Shown here: positions 1 to 6,905 of the stretch, in pieces
Numbering within the stretch: the first letter of the stretch is position 1
Layout of the letters: every line of letters starts with the position of its first letter
Source of the DNA: Gammaproteobacteria bacterium
GTDB lineage: Bacteria; Pseudomonadota; Gammaproteobacteria; S012-40
NCBI GenBank assembly: GCA_026982215.1
Contig: JALSHN010000374.1
Coordinates: 1 to 9,457 of the forward strand
Length of the DNA: 9,457 nt
Reading direction: 5' to 3'
Translations under genes and position numbers: made by a program
Notes under the pieces: model-generated
Database searches by the model: none
What the model was told of the DNA's origin: nothing
What the model saw: only the letters and a program-made list of their open reading frames with translations

Positions 1-42
1 GGGGGCGTCATCGACCAAGTAGAAGGAGTGATCTACGGGTGA
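1..42 (+). CDS. mnmA: tRNA 2-thiouridylase MnmA, C-terminal end (partial)
   Basis: The first 13 codons read GGVIDQVEGVIYG and then stop at TGA 40-42, so this is the end of a gene that begins before the window. MnmA proteins end with a glycine-rich beta strand (GGGxI-type) of this kind, and mnmA lies directly upstream of hflD in many gammaproteobacteria. MnmA thiolates U34 of the tRNAs for Lys, Glu and Gln. The identification rests on these few residues plus the overlap with hflD. Frame and stop codon are clear; the name is an inference from context. Confidence 0.7.
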   Translation, partial: GGVIDQVEGVIYG

Positions 43-665
43 ACAGCGAATTGCGCGATCGCACCCTGGCCTTGGCCGGAGTCTTCCAGGCTTGTGCGCT
101 GGTACGCCGACTGGCCCACGAAGGACAGCTGGATCCGGGGCCATTTCGGGTCTCCATCGAGAGCGTGTTGATCAGTGATGCCCCCGATGTCCCTTCGGTG
201 TATGGCGGTCTGAAAGGGGTACGCCTGGGCCTGGAAGTGCTGGCGAATCTGTTCCAGCCGCCCCACCAGGCGCAAGACGCCGAGATCGCCAAATACGTCT
301 TGGCGATCCTTCACCTGGAACGCCGTCTGGCCAAGCGTCAGGACCTGCTGGATCTGCTCGCGCAAGGTATCCAGCGTGCCCAGTCACAGGCGGAACACTT
401 CGATACGGTGCACGAAAACATCATCGCCAGTCTGGCCCAGACCTACCAGCAGACCATCAGTACCCTGCCGCCGAAGATTGTCGTCTCCGGTACCCAGGGG
501 CACCTGATGGCCCAGGGCAATCCCGAACGAGTACGGGCACTGTTGCTGGCGGCGATGCGCTCGGCAGTGTTGTGGCGCCAGAAAGGCGGCCGGCGCTGGC
601 AGATCCTCTTTCAGCGCAAGGCACAGTCGCGGATGGCGCAGACCTTGCTCCAATCCGTCGCCTGA
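39..665 (+). CDS. hflD: High frequency lysogenization protein HflD homolog
   Basis: This is a 208-residue, largely helical protein, close in length to E. coli HflD (about 213 residues). It has the family pattern: an N-terminal helix (LALAGVFQACALVRRLAHEG), a central segment with YGGLKGVRLGLEVL and a YVLAILHLERRL helix, and a C-terminal VRALLLAAMRSAVLWRQ-GGRRWQILFQR segment. HflD is a peripheral inner-membrane protein; in E. coli it affects lambda CII stability and lysogenization, and its normal cellular role is unclear. The start is GTG 39, whose GTGA overlaps the upstream stop codon, preceded by AGAAGGAG at 21-28. It is probably co-transcribed with mnmA. It ends 4 bp before the stop of convergent hslR. 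Confidence 0.92.
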   Translation: MNSELRDRTLALAGVFQACALVRRLAHEGQLDPGPFRVSIESVLISDAPDVPSVYGGLKGVRLGLEVLANLFQPPHQAQDAEIAKYVLAILHLERRLAKRQDLLDLLAQGIQRAQSQAEHFDTVHENIIASLAQTYQQTISTLPPKIVVSGTQGHLMAQGNPERVRALLLAAMRSAVLWRQKGGRRWQILFQRKAQSRMAQTLLQSVA

Positions 666-669
666 GTCG

Positions 670-1056
670 TCACAACCGGCCCTTGAGGCGGCGCAAGGTC
701 CGGCGATCCTTCTTGTCCGGCCGCTGGGCCGCCGCGGCAGCCTTTTCCAGTCGTCGGGCCTCCAGCAGGGCCTCGCGGCGAGCGACGCTCTGCGGCGTCT
801 CTTCGTAGAGGGTCTGGGCCACCTTGGCCGGGCCGCGACGCACACTCAAACCCCGCACCACCAATATCCGCGGGATGCCGTGGAGTTTCACCTCGATGGT
901 CATCCCCACCCGCACCGCCTTGCTGGGTTTGGCACGTTGACCCTCCACATGCACATGCCCCCCGTTGACGGCCTCGGCGGCCAGGGCGCGGGTCTTGTAG
1001 AGTCGTGCCGCCCAAAGCCACTTGTCCAACCGTACCGAATCCGATTCGCTTTGCAT
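670..1056 (-). CDS. hslR: Heat shock protein 15 (Hsp15), ribosome-associated S4-domain RNA-binding protein
   Basis: This 128-residue protein has an N-terminal S4 RNA-binding domain, residues 9 to about 65. Its signature RLDKWLWAARLYKTRALA is followed by the NGGHVHVEGQRAKPSK turn typical of Hsp15. The C-terminal third is strongly basic and helical, ending RRTLRRLKGRL. Hsp15 binds 50S subunits that carry a stalled peptidyl-tRNA and takes part in their rescue. The start ATG at 1056 is preceded on the minus strand by GAGGGTGGG. The gene is divergent from the CYTH gene, across 66 bp, and convergent with hflD. The short gap to the CYTH start probably carries promoters for both directions. No heat-shock promoter could be assigned with confidence. 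Confidence 0.93.
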   Translation of the reverse strand: MQSESDSVRLDKWLWAARLYKTRALAAEAVNGGHVHVEGQRAKPSKAVRVGMTIEVKLHGIPRILVVRGLSVRRGPAKVAQTLYEETPQSVARREALLEARRLEKAAAAAQRPDKKDRRTLRRLKGRL

Positions 1057-1079
1057 TGATTCCCACCCTCACATACAGA
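1051..1079 (+). promoter_or_regulatory. Possible sigma-70 promoter for the CYTH-SBP-YkuD-recJ operon
   Basis: TTGCAT at 1051-1056 is followed after 17 bp by TACAGA at 1074-1079, giving a leader of about 40 nt before the CYTH start. The -35 match is good and the -10 match is poor. The -35 overlaps the first codon of hslR. This is the best plus-strand candidate in the divergent gap, but it is weak. Confidence 0.25.
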
Positions 1080-1095
1080 GACAATGTGCTTTTCC

Positions 1096-1112
1096 CGCAG
1101 CAGATTACTGCG
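1096..1112 (+). promoter_or_regulatory. Small inverted repeat in the CYTH leader
   Basis: CGCAG (1096-1100) and CTGCG (1108-1112) can form a 5-bp stem with a 7-nt loop, 10 nt upstream of the CYTH start codon. A second register (GCAG 1100-1103, CTGC 1108-1111) is also possible. It could be an operator half-site pair or an RNA hairpin that limits access to the start. It may also be chance. Confidence 0.2.
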
Positions 1113-1122
1113 AGTCCGGTAC

Positions 1123-1608
1123 ATGGCCCAAGAGATCGAACGCAAATTCCTGGTGGTGAACGACGACTGGCGCCACCAGGCCCGAAACAAGGCCCGCTAC
1201 CGCCAGGGTTATCTGGCCTCGGATCCGGCCTGTTCCATCCGCGTGCGCATCAGCGGTGATGCCGCTTGGCTCAATCTCAAGAGCGCCACCCTCGGGGTTT
1301 CGCGCAAAGAATTCGACTACCCCATCCCCGTGGCCGATGCCGAAGAGATCCTCGACCAATTGTGCAACGGACCGGTGATCGACAAGACCCGTTGGTTCGT
1401 GGACTACGGCGGCAAGACGTGGGAAGTCGATGAATTCCACGGCGACAACGCCGGTCTGGTGGTGGCCGAGATCGAGCTGCGACACGAAGACGAGCCTTTC
1501 GAACGCCCCCCGTGGCTGGGGGAAGAGGTCTCCCACGACCCGCGTTACTACAATGTTTGCCTGGCGACCCACCCCTACAAGGACTGGCCCGAAGCCCGAT
1601 CACGTTGA
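1123..1608 (+). CDS. CYTH-domain phosphatase, probably inorganic triphosphatase-like
   Basis: This single-domain CYTH (CyaB/thiamine triphosphatase) protein has 161 residues. The family hallmark ExExK is at E4-x-E6-x-K8 (EIERKFLV). The other tunnel-lining charged residues follow in order: RQGYL at 27-31, SIRVRI at 38-43, K53 in LNLKS, E63 in RKEFDYPI, K88 and R90 in KTR, EVDEF at 101-105, and AEIEL at 115-119. The family hydrolyses triphosphates with a metal ion; short bacterial members such as that of Nitrosomonas europaea act on inorganic triphosphate, and others make cAMP. The in vivo substrate cannot be read from sequence. ATG 1123 is chosen over 1084 because the family begins M-x-x-EIERKFL. 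It is first gene of the operon, and its TGA overlaps the next gene's TTG. Confidence 0.9.
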   Translation: MAQEIERKFLVVNDDWRHQARNKARYRQGYLASDPACSIRVRISGDAAWLNLKSATLGVSRKEFDYPIPVADAEEILDQLCNGPVIDKTRWFVDYGGKTWEVDEFHGDNAGLVVAEIELRHEDEPFERPPWLGEEVSHDPRYYNVCLATHPYKDWPEARSR

Positions 1609-3098
1609 CCACCACCCTTTTCCGCCTGATTCTGCTCCTGCTGGCACTCACTGCCTGCAGCCCCGCGTCCGCCCCCAGCGGTGATCCCGCCCTGCGCTTC
1701 GCCGTCACCGATCTGCCACGCAACCTCGATCCACGACTGACCACCACTGCCGTCGCCTACCGCATCAACCGGTTGATCTATGAGAGTCTCACCGATTTCG
1801 ACACCACCTACCGCCCCACCCCGGCCCTGGCCGAGTGGCAGTCACTCGGCCCCACCCATTATCGATTCCGTCTGCTCCGTCACTCCCGCTTCCACGACGG
1901 CACCCCCTTGACCAGCACTGACGTCGCCGCCACCTACCGGTCGGTGCTCGACCCCAGCACGGGCTCCCCGCACCGTGGCGCCCTGGCGATGATCGAGAAC
2001 ATTCGCACCCCCGATGCCCGCACCATCGATTTCATTCTCAACCGCCCCGATCCCCTGTTTCCCGGCCACCTCACCCTCCCCATCCTCCCGGCGCACGCCA
2101 TCGCCGAGGGCCACGACTTCGACCGCAACCCGCTGGGCAGCGGACCGTTCCGTTACCAAGGGCGAAGCGACGGCCGATTGACTCTGGAGCGCCTGAGTGA
2201 CGGCCAGCGACTGGAATTCATCGCTGTCAAAGACCCCACTGTCCGGGTTCTCAAACTATTGCGCGGTGAAGTGGACCTGCTGCAAAACGGCCTGCCCCCC
2301 GAACTGGTAGCCTACCTCGAAGGCAAGGCGACGGTCCGTCTGCTGCGTGCCCCCGGCAATCGTTTCAGCTATCTGGGATTCAATCTCGAAGACCCGGCCA
2401 CCGGCGATTTACGCGTGCGCCGCGCCATCGCCCATGCCCTGGACCGGGAACGCATCGTCCACTACGTCTTCTCCGATGCCGCCCGCCCCGCCGAGACCCT
2501 GCTCCCCGCCGACCACTGGGCCGCCGCCAAAGATCTCCCGCCCCACCCCCACGATCCCGAACGCGCCCGGGCCTTGCTCGCCGATGCCGGTTACGGACCC
2601 GGTCGCCCCCTGCGACTGGAATACAAGACCTCCAGTGACCCCTTTCGGGTCCGCCTGGCTACCATCATCCAACATCAATTGAATCAAGTCGGAATCGAAA
2701 TGGAGATCCGCAGCTTCGACTGGGGCACCTTCTATGGCGACATCAAATCCGGTCGATTCCAGCTTTACAGCCTCGCCTGGGTCGGCATCAAACTGCCCGA
2801 CATCTTCCGTTACGTCTTCCATAGTCAGGCCGTACCGCCCGGCGGCGCCAACCGCGGCCGTTATCGCAACCCGGAAGTGGACCGCCTCATCGAGCAGGCC
2901 GAGGGGGAGCCCGACCTGGAACGCCAGGCGCGGATCTACCGCCGCATCCAGCGCATCATCCACCGCGATCTGCCCTACGTCCCCCTATGGTACGAAGACA
3001 ACCTGGTGGCCATGGGGCCCGCAGTCCGCGGCTATCGGCTCAGCCCTGACGGCGCCTACGACGGCCTGGTCCACGCACGCAAGGAACCCGCTCCATGA
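1605..3098 (+). CDS. Extracellular solute-binding protein family 5, lipoprotein (peptide/murein-peptide binder type)
   Basis: The protein has 497 residues. The N-terminus is a lipoprotein signal: a hydrophobic run from L8 to L15, then the lipobox L15-T-A-C18, with Ser at +2. The mature part has the family-5 (DppA/OppA/MppA type) layout: an early NLDPR segment, the signature FHDGTPLTSTDV starting at residue 96, AIAHALDRERIV in the middle, and the late segments RYRNPEVDRLIEQA and LPYVPLWYEDN. Such proteins capture peptides and similar solutes for an ABC importer, but no permease or ATPase gene is visible here. The TTG start at 1605 is chosen because it gives a proper signal sequence and overlaps the CYTH stop (TTGA). 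No Shine-Dalgarno is evident, so translation probably depends on coupling. It overlaps the YkuD gene by ATGA. Confidence 0.88.
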   Translation: MTTTLFRLILLLLALTACSPASAPSGDPALRFAVTDLPRNLDPRLTTTAVAYRINRLIYESLTDFDTTYRPTPALAEWQSLGPTHYRFRLLRHSRFHDGTPLTSTDVAATYRSVLDPSTGSPHRGALAMIENIRTPDARTIDFILNRPDPLFPGHLTLPILPAHAIAEGHDFDRNPLGSGPFRYQGRSDGRLTLERLSDGQRLEFIAVKDPTVRVLKLLRGEVDLLQNGLPPELVAYLEGKATVRLLRAPGNRFSYLGFNLEDPATGDLRVRRAIAHALDRERIVHYVFSDAARPAETLLPADHWAAAKDLPPHPHDPERARALLADAGYGPGRPLRLEYKTSSDPFRVRLATIIQHQLNQVGIEMEIRSFDWGTFYGDIKSGRFQLYSLAWVGIKLPDIFRYVFHSQAVPPGGANRGRYRNPEVDRLIEQAEGEPDLERQARIYRRIQRIIHRDLPYVPLWYEDNLVAMGPAVRGYRLSPDGAYDGLVHARKEPAP

Positions 3099-3586
3099 GC
3101 AGCACCCGTCTGATCCACATCGACATCGCCGCCCAACGGCTCACCCGCTGGGAACGTGGCCGGCCACTGGGCAGCTACCCCATCGCCAGTGCCCGGCGTG
3201 GCGTCGGTGAGCGAATGGGCAGCGAACGCACCCCCCGTGGCTGGCACTATGTCCGCGCCCGCATCGGTGATGGCTGCCCGGTGAATACCGTCTTCATCGG
3301 CCGCCGCCCCACCGGCGAGCTCTACACCCCCGAACTGGGGCACGCCCAACCCGAGCGCGACTGGATCCTCACTCGCATCCTCTGGCTCTGCGGACTCGAA
3401 CGCGGGCGCAACCGTGGCGGCACCGTGGACACCCAACGCCGCTACATCTACATCCACGGTTGCCCCGACGAGCACCCCATGGGCCTCCCCTCCTCCCACG
3501 GCTGCATCAAAATGCGCAACGCCCACCTGCTGGAGCTCTACCCCTGGGCCACCCCCGGCACCCGCGTCCTCATCGAGGCCCCATGA
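3095..3586 (+). CDS. YkuD-domain protein without signal peptide (L,D-transpeptidase fold; possible L,D-carboxypeptidase)
   Basis: This is a 163-residue, essentially single-domain YkuD protein. The active-site motif is complete: H121 (IHGCPDEHPMG) lies upstream of S134-H135-G136-C137-I-K-M-R141-N142, with C137 the expected nucleophile. The N-terminus (MSSTRLIHIDIAAQRLTRW) starts straight into the fold's first strands, with no signal peptide, lipobox or membrane helix, so the protein is predicted to be cytoplasmic. Classical L,D-transpeptidases are exported. Signal-less YkuD proteins such as Acinetobacter ElsL instead remove the terminal D-Ala from recycled muropeptides in the cytoplasm, and that role fits better here. 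The gene sits between a solute-binding lipoprotein and recJ, with ATGA overlaps on both sides. Confidence 0.9.
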   Translation: MSSTRLIHIDIAAQRLTRWERGRPLGSYPIASARRGVGERMGSERTPRGWHYVRARIGDGCPVNTVFIGRRPTGELYTPELGHAQPERDWILTRILWLCGLERGRNRGGTVDTQRRYIYIHGCPDEHPMGLPSSHGCIKMRNAHLLELYPWATPGTRVLIEAP

Positions 3587-5343
3587 ACCGCCCAGAACCC
3601 CCAGTCCCGATGGCCCTCTCCACCCCGCGCATTCAGCGGCGTCAGCCCCGCTGCCCACCCTTGCCCGGCCTCCCGCCCCTGCTGGCCCGGGTGTACGCCC
3701 ACCGCGGCATCGACGATCCCGTGCAACTGGACGACGGCCTCGCGCACCTGCTGCCCTATCACCACCTCAAGGGCATTGAAAATGCGGTGAAGCGGCTGCA
3801 ACGCGCCCTGGAAAACGACGAACCCATCCTCGTCATCGGTGACTTCGACGCCGACGGCGCCACCGCCTCGGCGGTGGCAGTCAAGGGCCTGCGCGCCATG
3901 GGGGCGCGGGTGGATTTCCTGGTTCCCGACCGCTTCCGCCACGGCTACGGCCTCACCCCCGCCATCGTCGAGGAAGCCGCCCGCCAGGATCCACGACTGC
4001 TGCTCACGGTGGACAACGGCATCGCCAGCCTCGACGGTGTCGCCCATGCCGGACGGCTGGGCATGGAGGTAGTGATCACCGACCACCACTTGGCCGGTGA
4101 ACACCTCCCCGAAGCCGCCGCCATCGTCAACCCCAACCAGCCCGGGGACGACTTTCCCTCCAAACACCTCGCCGGCGTCGGCGTTGTCTTCTACCTCCTC
4201 GCCGCCCTCCGTGCCCGTCTGCGTCGAGACGGCTGGTTCCAACGCCGCGGCCTCCCCGACCCCGCACTCGGCGAGCTGCTGGACTTGGTGGCCCTGGGCA
4301 CGGTGGCCGACGTCGTCCCCCTGGACCGCAACAACCGCATTCTGGTGAGCCAGGGTCTCAAGCGGGTCCGCGCCGGCCGCTGCAGCCCCGGCATCCTTGC
4401 CCTGCTGGAGGCCGGCGGACGTGACCACCGTCGCCTCCAAGCAGCCGACTTCGGTTTCGTGGTCGGTCCTCGCCTCAACGCCGCCGGCCGCCTGGACGAC
4501 ATGAGTCTCGGCATCCGCTGCCTGCTGGCCCCCGACCTGGAAAGCGCCCGCCCCCTGGCGCAGCGGCTGGACCAACTCAACCGCCGCCGCCGCGACCTGG
4601 AAGACGACATGCGCGCCGATGCCGAACGACAGTTGGCGCGTCTCGGCCTCGAAGGTGAACTCCCCTTCGGCCTTTGCCTGTTCGACCCTCAGTGGCACCA
4701 AGGCGTCATCGGCATCCTCGCCTCGCGCATCAAAGAGCGTTTCCACCGACCGGTGATCGCCTTCGCCCCCGGCGAGGGCGAAGAACTCAAGGGTTCTGCC
4801 CGCTCGGTCCCCGGGGTACACATCCGCGACGCCCTCGATGCCGTGGCCACCCGCCATCCCGGCTTGCTGCACAAATTCGGCGGCCACGCCATGGCCGCCG
4901 GCCTCGCCCTCCCCCGCTCCCGTCTGGACGACTTTCGCGCCGCCTTCGATGCCGAGATCCGCCGCCGCCTCCCTCCCGAGGCCCTCGGCGGCCTCATCGA
5001 AAGCGACGGGCCGGTGGCCCCGGAGGAGCTCACCCTGGAAAACGCCGAGGCACTCCGCCGCGGGGGCCCGTGGGGCCAGGGTTTCCCCGAACCGCTGTTC
5101 GACGACCGTTTCCAGGTCTGCCAACGCCGGGTGCTGAAAGAACAGCACCTCAAGCTCACCTTGCAACACCACCGGGGCGGTCCCCCGCTCTCGGCGATCC
5201 TATTCCGTTACCGCGACCACCACAGCGACGACATCGCCCCCGAAGGTACATGGGTGCACGCCGTGTTCCAACTGGAGATCAACGACTACCAAGGGCTGCG
5301 CAGCGTCCAACTGCTACTGCGCCACCTCCTCCCCCTCCGTTGA
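3583..5343 (+). CDS. recJ: Single-stranded-DNA-specific 5'-3' exonuclease RecJ
   Basis: The 586-residue length matches RecJ (E. coli, 577). DHH phosphoesterase motifs appear in order: D87-F-D89-A-D91-G (DFDADGATASA), the VDNGI motif with D144, D167-H168-H169 in ITDHH, and ALGTVADVVPL. GPRLNAAGRL follows, then the DHHA1 motif GGHAMAAG at residues 433-440. The C-terminal part is the OB-type domain. RecJ degrades 5'-ended single strands in RecF-pathway recombination, mismatch repair and base excision repair, using Mn/Mg. ATG 3583 overlaps the YkuD stop (ATGA); a reading frame open further upstream lacks family similarity. An ATG at codon 10 is an alternative start. It is the last gene of the operon, and prfB, a frequent downstream neighbour, is absent. 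Confidence 0.96.
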   Translation: MNRPEPPVPMALSTPRIQRRQPRCPPLPGLPPLLARVYAHRGIDDPVQLDDGLAHLLPYHHLKGIENAVKRLQRALENDEPILVIGDFDADGATASAVAVKGLRAMGARVDFLVPDRFRHGYGLTPAIVEEAARQDPRLLLTVDNGIASLDGVAHAGRLGMEVVITDHHLAGEHLPEAAAIVNPNQPGDDFPSKHLAGVGVVFYLLAALRARLRRDGWFQRRGLPDPALGELLDLVALGTVADVVPLDRNNRILVSQGLKRVRAGRCSPGILALLEAGGRDHRRLQAADFGFVVGPRLNAAGRLDDMSLGIRCLLAPDLESARPLAQRLDQLNRRRRDLEDDMRADAERQLARLGLEGELPFGLCLFDPQWHQGVIGILASRIKERFHRPVIAFAPGEGEELKGSARSVPGVHIRDALDAVATRHPGLLHKFGGHAMAAGLALPRSRLDDFRAAFDAEIRRRLPPEALGGLIESDGPVAPEELTLENAEALRRGGPWGQGFPEPLFDDRFQVCQRRVLKEQHLKLTLQHHRGGPPLSAILFRYRDHHSDDIAPEGTWVHAVFQLEINDYQGLRSVQLLLRHLLPLR

Positions 5344-5425
5344 ACCGCACCGCCCTTCCCCGTCGGCTCCGGGAACAACAAAAAGGTTTCACGAGCTACA
5401 GCTTTTATCAAAAAACAACAAAAAC
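5344..5425. other. AT-rich convergent intergenic gap between recJ and the lipoprotein gene
   Basis: These 82 bp separate two converging genes. The right half is much more AT-rich than the surrounding genes and, read on the minus strand, holds T-rich runs straight after the lipoprotein stop codon. That would suit termination of the minus-strand operon. I found no strong GC stem: CCCG and CGGG (around 5369-5383) could pair only over 4 bp, and AAAAAC (5420-5425) with GTTTTT (5431-5436) is all A-T but one pair. A termination role is therefore a guess. Confidence 0.3.
5374..5424. repeat. 11-bp direct repeat AACAACAAAAA, two copies
   Basis: AACAACAAAAA occurs at 5374-5384 and again at 5414-5424, exactly 40 bp apart start to start, both inside the AT-rich convergent gap. 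Low sequence complexity makes chance possible. A pair of binding sites or a remnant of slippage are other options. Confidence 0.5.
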
Positions 5426-6094
5426 TTACTGTTTTTCCACAGAAAACACCACGGGAGGAAACAGAATCCCCTGGCGATGATCCTGCAAGAACCAACCCTG
5501 CCCCGCCCCATTCCACAACCGCAGCGGCACCCCCTCTCGGAATGGCGCCAACGGGTCCGCGGTGAGGGCCTCGCCACAGGGCGCCGCCAGATCTCGCTCC
5601 CACGGCACCGTCGTTTGCAGCAGGCGCACCTCCATCAAGGCACTACGCACCCAGGGGACGGCCTGCGGCAACACCACGGCCTCGAAACAATCCACCCCCT
5701 CCTGACGCCAACGGAGATGCTCCGCCCGCCCTCCGCGCCCCTGGGTAAGCGCCAGGCTGGGGGAACGTTGCAACGACCAAGCGACCGGCGCCGGCGCTTC
5801 CGGCAGTCGCCGCGGCGACCGCACCGCCTCCTTCCTGCCCACCCCATAGACCCGCCGCTGCCGGCGATCCACCACCCAATAACCCTCACCGCCGACACCG
5901 TTGTCCACGCGCAGCCAATCCGGGGTGATCAACAGGCGCAGCCGCCCGCGCTCGCGCCCCTGCTCCACCACCAAATACTCCAGCAACACCCCCTCTTGCT
6001 CCACCGTCGGTGACGGCGGCACCGTGGCACAGCCGCCGAGCACCGCGGCCAGCAAGGCCCCCCCACAACGAACCAGACACCGCTCAATCACCAT
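5426..6094 (-). CDS. Hypothetical lipoprotein, family not recognised
   Basis: The protein has 222 residues and a clear lipoprotein signal: R5 and R9, a hydrophobic run G11-V18, then lipobox L19-G-G-C22, with Ala at +2, which favours the outer membrane. The mature region looks beta-rich, for example RLRLLITPDWLRVDNG then GYWVVDRRQRRVYGV. That pattern resembles domains that sense or carry lipoproteins or have a DUF4412-like fold, but similarity is weak and I assign no function. Two cysteines remain in the mature part (C136, C173) and could form a disulfide. ATG 6094 is preceded by GGAG at 6102-6105 with a 7-nt spacer. The frame is open for 135 codons further upstream, but that stretch is an alternative frame of the DUF455 gene. 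It overlaps the DUF455 gene by 11 bp. Confidence 0.8.
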   Translation of the reverse strand: MVIERCLVRCGGALLAAVLGGCATVPPSPTVEQEGVLLEYLVVEQGRERGRLRLLITPDWLRVDNGVGGEGYWVVDRRQRRVYGVGRKEAVRSPRRLPEAPAPVAWSLQRSPSLALTQGRGGRAEHLRWRQEGVDCFEAVVLPQAVPWVRSALMEVRLLQTTVPWERDLAAPCGEALTADPLAPFREGVPLRLWNGAGQGWFLQDHRQGILFPPVVFSVEKQ

Positions 6095-6893
6095 CGCCTT
6101 TCTCCAACCAGCGCAATTCCGCTTCATCGAAACCGGCCCGCAGCCGTGCCTCGCGATTGAAGGGCGGTTTGGGGCGCCAACTGCTGCGGGAATGGATCTC
6201 GACGAACGTATCCCGCGGATCCAGGCCACGCTCGCGGCACAGGTGACGGAACCAGCGGCTTCCCACCAATACGTGCCCCTCCTCTTCCCGCACGATGCGC
6301 TCCATGATCGCCAAGGCCCTGTTATCACCCCGACGGCGGATCTTGGCCAACAGACGCGGCCCGGCATCCAGGCCACGGGCCTCCAGCCCCCGGGGGACGA
6401 TGGCCATGCGCAGCAGGGGATCGTGCGCCGTCTCCACCGCCGCCTGCCACAGGCCATCGTGGGCATCGAAGGCGCCGTATTCATAACCAATCTCTTCAAG
6501 ATGATCCTTCAACATCTTGAAATGCAGGGCTTCTTCTTCCGCCACCCGAACCCAATCGTCATAATATTCCCGCGGCAGTCCCCGAAAGCGATAGACCGCA
6601 TCCCACGCCAGATTGATGGCATTGAACTCGATGTGGGCCAACGCATGGAGAAAGGCGGCAAACCCTTCGGCACTGCCGATGTCACGCCGCGGCACATGTC
6701 GGGGCGGCACCAGACGCGGCCGCGGTGGCCGGCCCGGCTCAGCGATCGGTTTGGGCGGCGGGGCCTGCGGCGGGATGGTGAGTTCCCCCGCACGCCAGGC
6801 CGCAGCGGCCTCCAAGCTGGCCCTCACTTTGTCTTCCGGACTGGAGAGGGCGATGATGGCCGCGGCGTGGCCATAGAGATGTTCACTCGACAC
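6084..6893 (-). CDS. DUF455 family ferritin-like protein
   Basis: The 269-residue sequence matches the DUF455 family. A predicted four-helix ferritin-like core carries the likely metal ligands: E89 in HIEFNAINLAWD, E119-E121 and H124 in AEEEALHFKML, E171 in RGLEARGLD, and E203-E205 with H207 in VREEEGHVLVG. This pattern resembles di-iron ferritin-like proteins, but the reaction of DUF455 proteins is, to my knowledge, not established. A proline-rich linker is at residues 41-64. No signal peptide is present. GTG 6893 is chosen because AAAGGAG (6899-6905) lies 5 nt upstream and the family similarity begins here; the frame open to 7073 runs into the divergent gene. It is first of a two-gene unit with the lipoprotein. 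Confidence 0.88.
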   Translation of the reverse strand: MSSEHLYGHAAAIIALSSPEDKVRASLEAAAAWRAGELTIPPQAPPPKPIAEPGRPPRPRLVPPRHVPRRDIGSAEGFAAFLHALAHIEFNAINLAWDAVYRFRGLPREYYDDWVRVAEEEALHFKMLKDHLEEIGYEYGAFDAHDGLWQAAVETAHDPLLRMAIVPRGLEARGLDAGPRLLAKIRRRGDNRALAIMERIVREEEGHVLVGSRWFRHLCRERGLDPRDTFVEIHSRSSWRPKPPFNREARLRAGFDEAELRWLEKGDGD

Positions 6894-6898
6894 ACTGG

Positions 6899-6905
6899 CT
6901 CCTTT
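6899..6905 (-). promoter_or_regulatory. Ribosome binding site deciding the GTG start of the DUF455 gene
   Basis: On the minus strand this reads AAAGGAG, 5 nt before GTG 6893. It supports the GTG over all upstream in-frame starts. Confidence 0.75.

Noticed and set aside
1512..1604. N-terminal extension of the solute-binding protein to 1512
   Set aside because: It lies in the CYTH coding region in another frame and would put a proline-rich stretch before the lipoprotein signal.
3538..5172. 544-codon open frame on the minus strand opposite recJ
   Set aside because: It mirrors the recJ codons in a GC-rich gene; its composition is low-complexity (many G, A, V, E, Q), with no recognisable domain, while recJ has all its motifs.
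6095..6499. N-terminal extension of the lipoprotein frame to 6499
   Set aside because: The extra 135 codons are an alternative frame of the DUF455 gene, full of W, R, C and S, and would bury the lipoprotein signal sequence.
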